Origin: Chromera velia | Taxonomy: Eukaryota; Sar; Chromeraceae | DNA length: 48,987 nucleotides | Direction: 5' to 3' | Assembly (NCBI GenBank): GCA_018398765.1 | Contig: JAHBMJ010000389.1 | Span: 1-48,987 of the forward strand | In this document: one piece after another, positions 45,372 through 48,987 of the stretch | Position numbering within the stretch: the stretch's first letter is position 1 | Layout: each line of letters opens with the position of its first letter | Made by a program: the position numbers and the translations under genes | The notes under the pieces: model-generated | The model's input: only the letters and a program-made list of their open reading frames with translations | Told to the model about the DNA's origin: nothing | The model's database searches: none

Positions 45372-47598
45372 ATGAGCGAGGCGGTTCAGAGGGAGACGGG
45401 GGGCAGAGGAAGTTCCAGTGAGAGCAGAAGGAAGCCCTGGCCCCCGTCTCTTACTGCCCATCTTCTTGAAGGCCTAGCGAAGGAGGAAGGGTCTCTGTCA
45501 GACAACATGAAGATACTCGCACAGAGGTGAGGGGGGCGCGCAACAGCCGGGCTCATCGAGGCTGTTTTTGCGCATCTGTCGCTTGCAGGCCTACCCACCA
45601 GTACGTGTCGGTGGACCTCCGGGTCCCCCTTCCCCTCCATGCACACGCTTTGTATCGATCCTTTTATGGACGCTTACATGTGGATGCACCTTCTATTCGT
45701 GTACGCCTGCCTTTGTCTGCAGGGTGACGGATGCTGCCCTCGGATCGAAAATGACTGTGGAAGAGTGCATGTGAGTGAGTGAGTGAGTGAGTCCTCTGAC
45801 AGCTAGAGGGGAGCAGAGAGGGAGGGTTGTTTTCTTTCCCTTGTTTGTTCCTGGCTGTGTTTTTTATTGCATTTCTTATCTGACTCTTCTTGCGGATTCT
45901 CTCGAAGTGGGGAGTCTGAGACTATCCCAACACGGAGGGAGGAGAGCGCGCTTTGCTTTGGCTGAGTTTTAATTTCTGATCTTCACCCGGGCGGACGAAG
46001 AAAGAAGAATTGAAGGAGTTCAGACTGCCACTTGCATACATGCATGCGTGGGCTGCTTCGAATGAATATCAATGCAGTGTGAAAGGGTTGACGACAGCGA
46101 GAAGGGGCAAACGCATTTCGGGGCTCTCAGCCTCTCCCGGGATGGGACCGTTGACACCGCAAAGGTGCATTCTCTTTCTGCTTCTCTTTCTCTTTCTGAT
46201 CGAGTTTGTGAGTCGGATGGTAAACTTGCCTCCCTGAATGGCTTGCCCGTATTTCCTCTTGCACTTTTTTACTTCCCTTCATTCCTTCCTTGCGTCCTTC
46301 CTCTAGTTTGCTTGCTTCTTTTTTGTTCGTGTGTCTAGTCAAAAGAAAAAGACGTATTTTCTTTCCCCTTCCTGCACATCGGAAGTCAGGCGTCTCTGTC
46401 AGTGACGGACGGTCGAATGATCCTCCTTTCTTCCTTCCTTCCTTCCTTCCTTCCTTCCCTTCCTTTCTTCCTTCCTTCCTTCCTTCCTTTCTTTCTTCCT
46501 TCCTTCCTTCCTTCCTTCCTTTCTTCCTTCCTTCCTTCCTTCCTTCCTTCCTTCCTTTCTTTCTTTCTTTCTTTCTTCCTTCCTTCCTTCCTTCCTTCCT
46601 TCCTTCCTTCCCTTCCTTTCTTTCTTCCTTCCTTTCTTCCTTCCTTCCTTTCTTCCTTTCTTTCTTCCTTCCTAACAGACAGCTCTTCCTTCCTTCCAAT
46701 CAGGCCGTTCTTCATTCTCGCTCGCATTCTTTCTTTCTTTCTTCCTTCCTTCCTTTCTTCCTTTCTTCCTTCCTTCCTTCCTTTCTTTCTTCCTTTCTTT
46801 CTTCCTTTCTTTCTTCCTTCCTAACAGACAGCTCTTCCTTCCTTCCAATCAGGCCGTTCTTCATTCTCGCTCGCATTCTTTCTTTCTTTCTTTCTTTCTT
46901 TCTTTTCTTTCTTGCAAAACCTTGGATGCCTACTTGCAGGTACTTTTCAGGCGCCTCGTCTCAAGACAGCGCGGCCCGGAGAAACGAACGCGCGGGCTCT
47001 CTTCCGTCGCCCATCGAGGGCCCGTCTCTGTCTCCCTACCCTGGCAGCGGCAGGAGGAGAGATAGCAGGGAGAGAGGTGGGAGTGGGAGTGGGGGGGGGA
47101 ATGGGCAGAAACACGAGAGAGGGGATGTGGAGAAAGGGGGCAGCCCGACTGGGCATCCTGAGGGGTTGGAGGACGCTCAGGGGGCGTCTGCTAAGTGCGT
47201 GTGGCCAGGGTGCAATCGCATGACGGCAACAGACAGCGAGGAATTTTGTGCGGAGGAACACGGACCGTTGGCAGAGAAATGGGACCACTCGCATCTGTCC
47301 GTTCGTCTTTCTTTTTCTCTGCATGTCTTCTTTTTGTCCTGCTTGGTTTGCATATCTGTCTGTCTGAATTCTGTCGCATCATTTGAGTCCATGAGTCTCG
47401 CTATCCGTTTTCTCTCTCTTCCATAACCGGGTCCGGGGACTTCGTTTCCTCGGAAAATGAGATCGTGGTTCCTTCCCTCTTTTTCTCAGAATCTGCGCAG
47501 AGCGATTCCATCTTTCTGTCTCTTCCCGTCTGTCTCTTGCAGTGTCATTTCATTTCTACTCTCTCCCTCTGAGGGCACTAGAGACACAGAAAGCGGGG

Positions 47599-47643
<45 letters not shown>

Positions 47644-48663
47644 ATGGAGAGAGAAAGAGAGAGAGAGAGGGGGGGGGGGCTCAAAGGAGGTAGGTAGAGG
47701 TAGTGTGTGAGCTTGAATTGGGGGTTGTGTCGGTCTGCACATGCACATATGCACAGGTGTACGCAAGTATGTGTTACTCCATATTCTGCATGTGCGTGCT
47801 CGCCCTGCAGTTCCACACGGGGTTCCTGGTTGCGTGCTGCCGTGCTGGGGGCTCAGGACGGTCTGACCTCCACTGCTGCTTTGCTTTTGGGGATGATGGG
47901 GGGAGGAACAGACAGGGGCACACTGGTGCTGGCAGGGACGTCGGCGCTGCTTGCGGGGGCTTTTTCTATGGGAACTGGAGAGTGAGTAAGTACGTGAGTG
48001 TGGATGGGGCTCTCTCCAAAACACCCCCCAATTTTTCTGTTTCTGCCTTTTTTAATGCAGAATGCTCCTCAGATTCCCACGGGGTCTTGACATTTAGTGG
48101 CATGCGGGCAGAGGGCGGAGTCTGTGTATTGGTACATCTATCTGGCGTGTCCGAGAGTCTGAATTGTTTTCCGTCTCTGTTTGCATGCGAGAATGGAGCA
48201 ACGACGGACTTTTAAAGTCTGCGTGGATCGAGAAAGAAAGCAAAGGAAGATAGGAAGACAATGCCGTCTGCCGTCTGGCTGATTGCCTGTCGCACTGTCT
48301 GCTCTACACAGTCCTGGGGTCTCTACTGTTTGGCTATTCACCCCCGGCTGGGGCTGACCAGTCCTTGCGTCAGCGGACCTATGTCGCACTTTTCGTCAAA
48401 GTGGATTCACCCTTTTCGTCAAATTTGCCCATCATGAACACTGGCCACGTGAAGATGGGAGGTCCGGAGACCGCCCCCTCTTTCTTGTTTCGTGATTCCC
48501 GTGCCCCCCCTCTTTTGATATCTCCAGCAGGACGCCTTCTGTACAGAGTTGTTGTCCCCACCTCTGTGTGTGTGTGTGTGTGTGTGTGTACAGGTTTGTG
48601 TCTGTGTACGCTCAAAGGGATGCAGAACTTGCTGACATTGAGAGGGAGAGGGCAATCCATTCG
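45372..48663 (+). CDS. CCC1/VIT-family (nodulin-21/VTL-like) iron transporter, 3' end outside window
   Basis: Exons: 45372-45526, 45589-45651, 45723-45770, 46078-46164, 46940-47296, 47811-47981 and 48594-48663; every junction through 48594 is phase 2 with GT-AG borders. The last two exons give the first two membrane helices: STRGSWLRAAVLGAQDGLTS, ending in the transport Asp region, and LLAGAFSMGTGEFVSVYAQ with the conserved Met and Gly-Glu, followed by RDAELADIERER. This matches vacuolar iron transporter-like proteins that move Fe2+ or Mn2+ into vacuoles or related compartments. The remaining helices lie beyond the window. Unusual is an N-terminal extension of about 236 residues: basic and Ser/Gly-rich, with CVWPGCN ... 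EFCAEEH (C-x4-C-x10-C-x3-H), a likely zinc site just before helix 1. The start at 45372 is chosen because an in-frame TAG directly precedes it. A further exon at about 48689-48737 is possible. Confidence 0.82.
46427..46914 (+). repeat. Long (TTCC)n/(TTTC)n tract with 149-bp duplication, VIT intron
   Basis: Nearly 500 bases of pyrimidine repeats in the intron 46165-46939. A non-repetitive block beginning ctaacagacagctcttcc occurs at 46672 and again at 46821, 149 bases apart, and runs to ctcgctcgcattc in both copies. Confidence 0.95.
47600..47678 (+). repeat. (TG)n, (GA)n and poly-G microsatellite, VIT intron
   Basis: About 40 bases of gt, then gagaga, then a run of g, in the intron 47297-47810. 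Confidence 0.9.
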
Positions 48664-48857
48664 GTCTGTCTGTCTGTCGGTCTGTCAGGTGCCCCTCCGA
48701 CGACGTGAGGGAGGGAGGGAGGGAGGCAGCCTGCATGTTTCTCGGATGATTGTAGCTGCGGTTTCTCCTCCGTGCTGTCTGTTATACACCTACCTGCCTG
48801 GCTGTCTCCTTGCCTATCTGGGTGGGTGGCAAGTGAAGAATTCTCTGCTTGAGGCTG

Positions 48858-48987
<130 letters not shown>

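Noticed and set aside
46127-46727. Lys/Glu/Gly/Arg-repeat frames on the minus strand
   Set aside because: Pure translation of the complementary (GGAA)n microsatellite.
46290-47426. 378-codon open frame through the pyrimidine tract
   Set aside because: The first two thirds translate (TTCC)n as Phe/Leu/Ser/Pro repeats. Only the part from 46940 to 47296 is a credible exon.

Overview
The window is nuclear DNA of an alveolate protist, most likely a chromerid alga related to Chromera velia. That placement is inferred from four things: an apicomplexan-type dUTPase sequence, GT-AG spliced multi-exon genes with long introns packed with microsatellites, non-LTR retrotransposons, and very long low-complexity Ser/Pro/Gly/Glu-rich proteins. 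There are no operons, ribosome binding sites or CRISPR arrays. All gene models were spliced by eye from donor/acceptor signals, phase consistency and protein motifs.

Layout, left to right: (1) 966-8105 (+), a four-exon gene for a protein of about 1985 aa with a LOTUS/OST-HTH domain rebuilt across two introns. (2) 8106-13770, no gene recognised; microsatellites and a 356-base N gap. (3) 13771-18746 (-), a non-LTR retrotransposon (endonuclease, reverse transcriptase, C-terminal Cys/His motif) with a few stops. Its endonuclease is split by an 849-bp non-autonomous hAT-type DNA element at 17331-18179 with 12-bp inverted termini and an 8-bp target duplication. (4) 19402-22148 (+), a dUTPase gene whose fifth motif lies beyond a 1-kb intron, followed by a low-complexity tail with a basic patch. 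(5) 22149-25590, AT-rich DNA with inverted and direct repeats. (6) 25590-29835 (+), a second, more decayed retrotransposon of the same family. (7) 30838-36868 (-), a large multi-exon gene of unknown function. (8) 36869-39237, intergenic DNA with strong GC hairpins. (9) 39238-44459 (-), a complete eight-exon 14-3-3 gene. (10) 45372 to beyond the right edge (+), a CCC1/VIT (nodulin-21/VTL-like) iron transporter gene with an N-terminal extension of about 236 aa carrying a C-x4-C-x10-C-x3-H motif.

The host genes do unrelated jobs: probable RNA-granule or RNA-binding function (LOTUS), nucleotide sanitation (dUTPase), phosphopeptide signalling (14-3-3) and metal transport (VIT). The 14-3-3 and VIT genes are divergent and about 0.9 kb apart. 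The most interesting items are the nested hAT-in-LINE insertion, the LOTUS giant protein, the zinc-motif extension on the VIT transporter and the unidentified gene at 30.8-36.9 kb.
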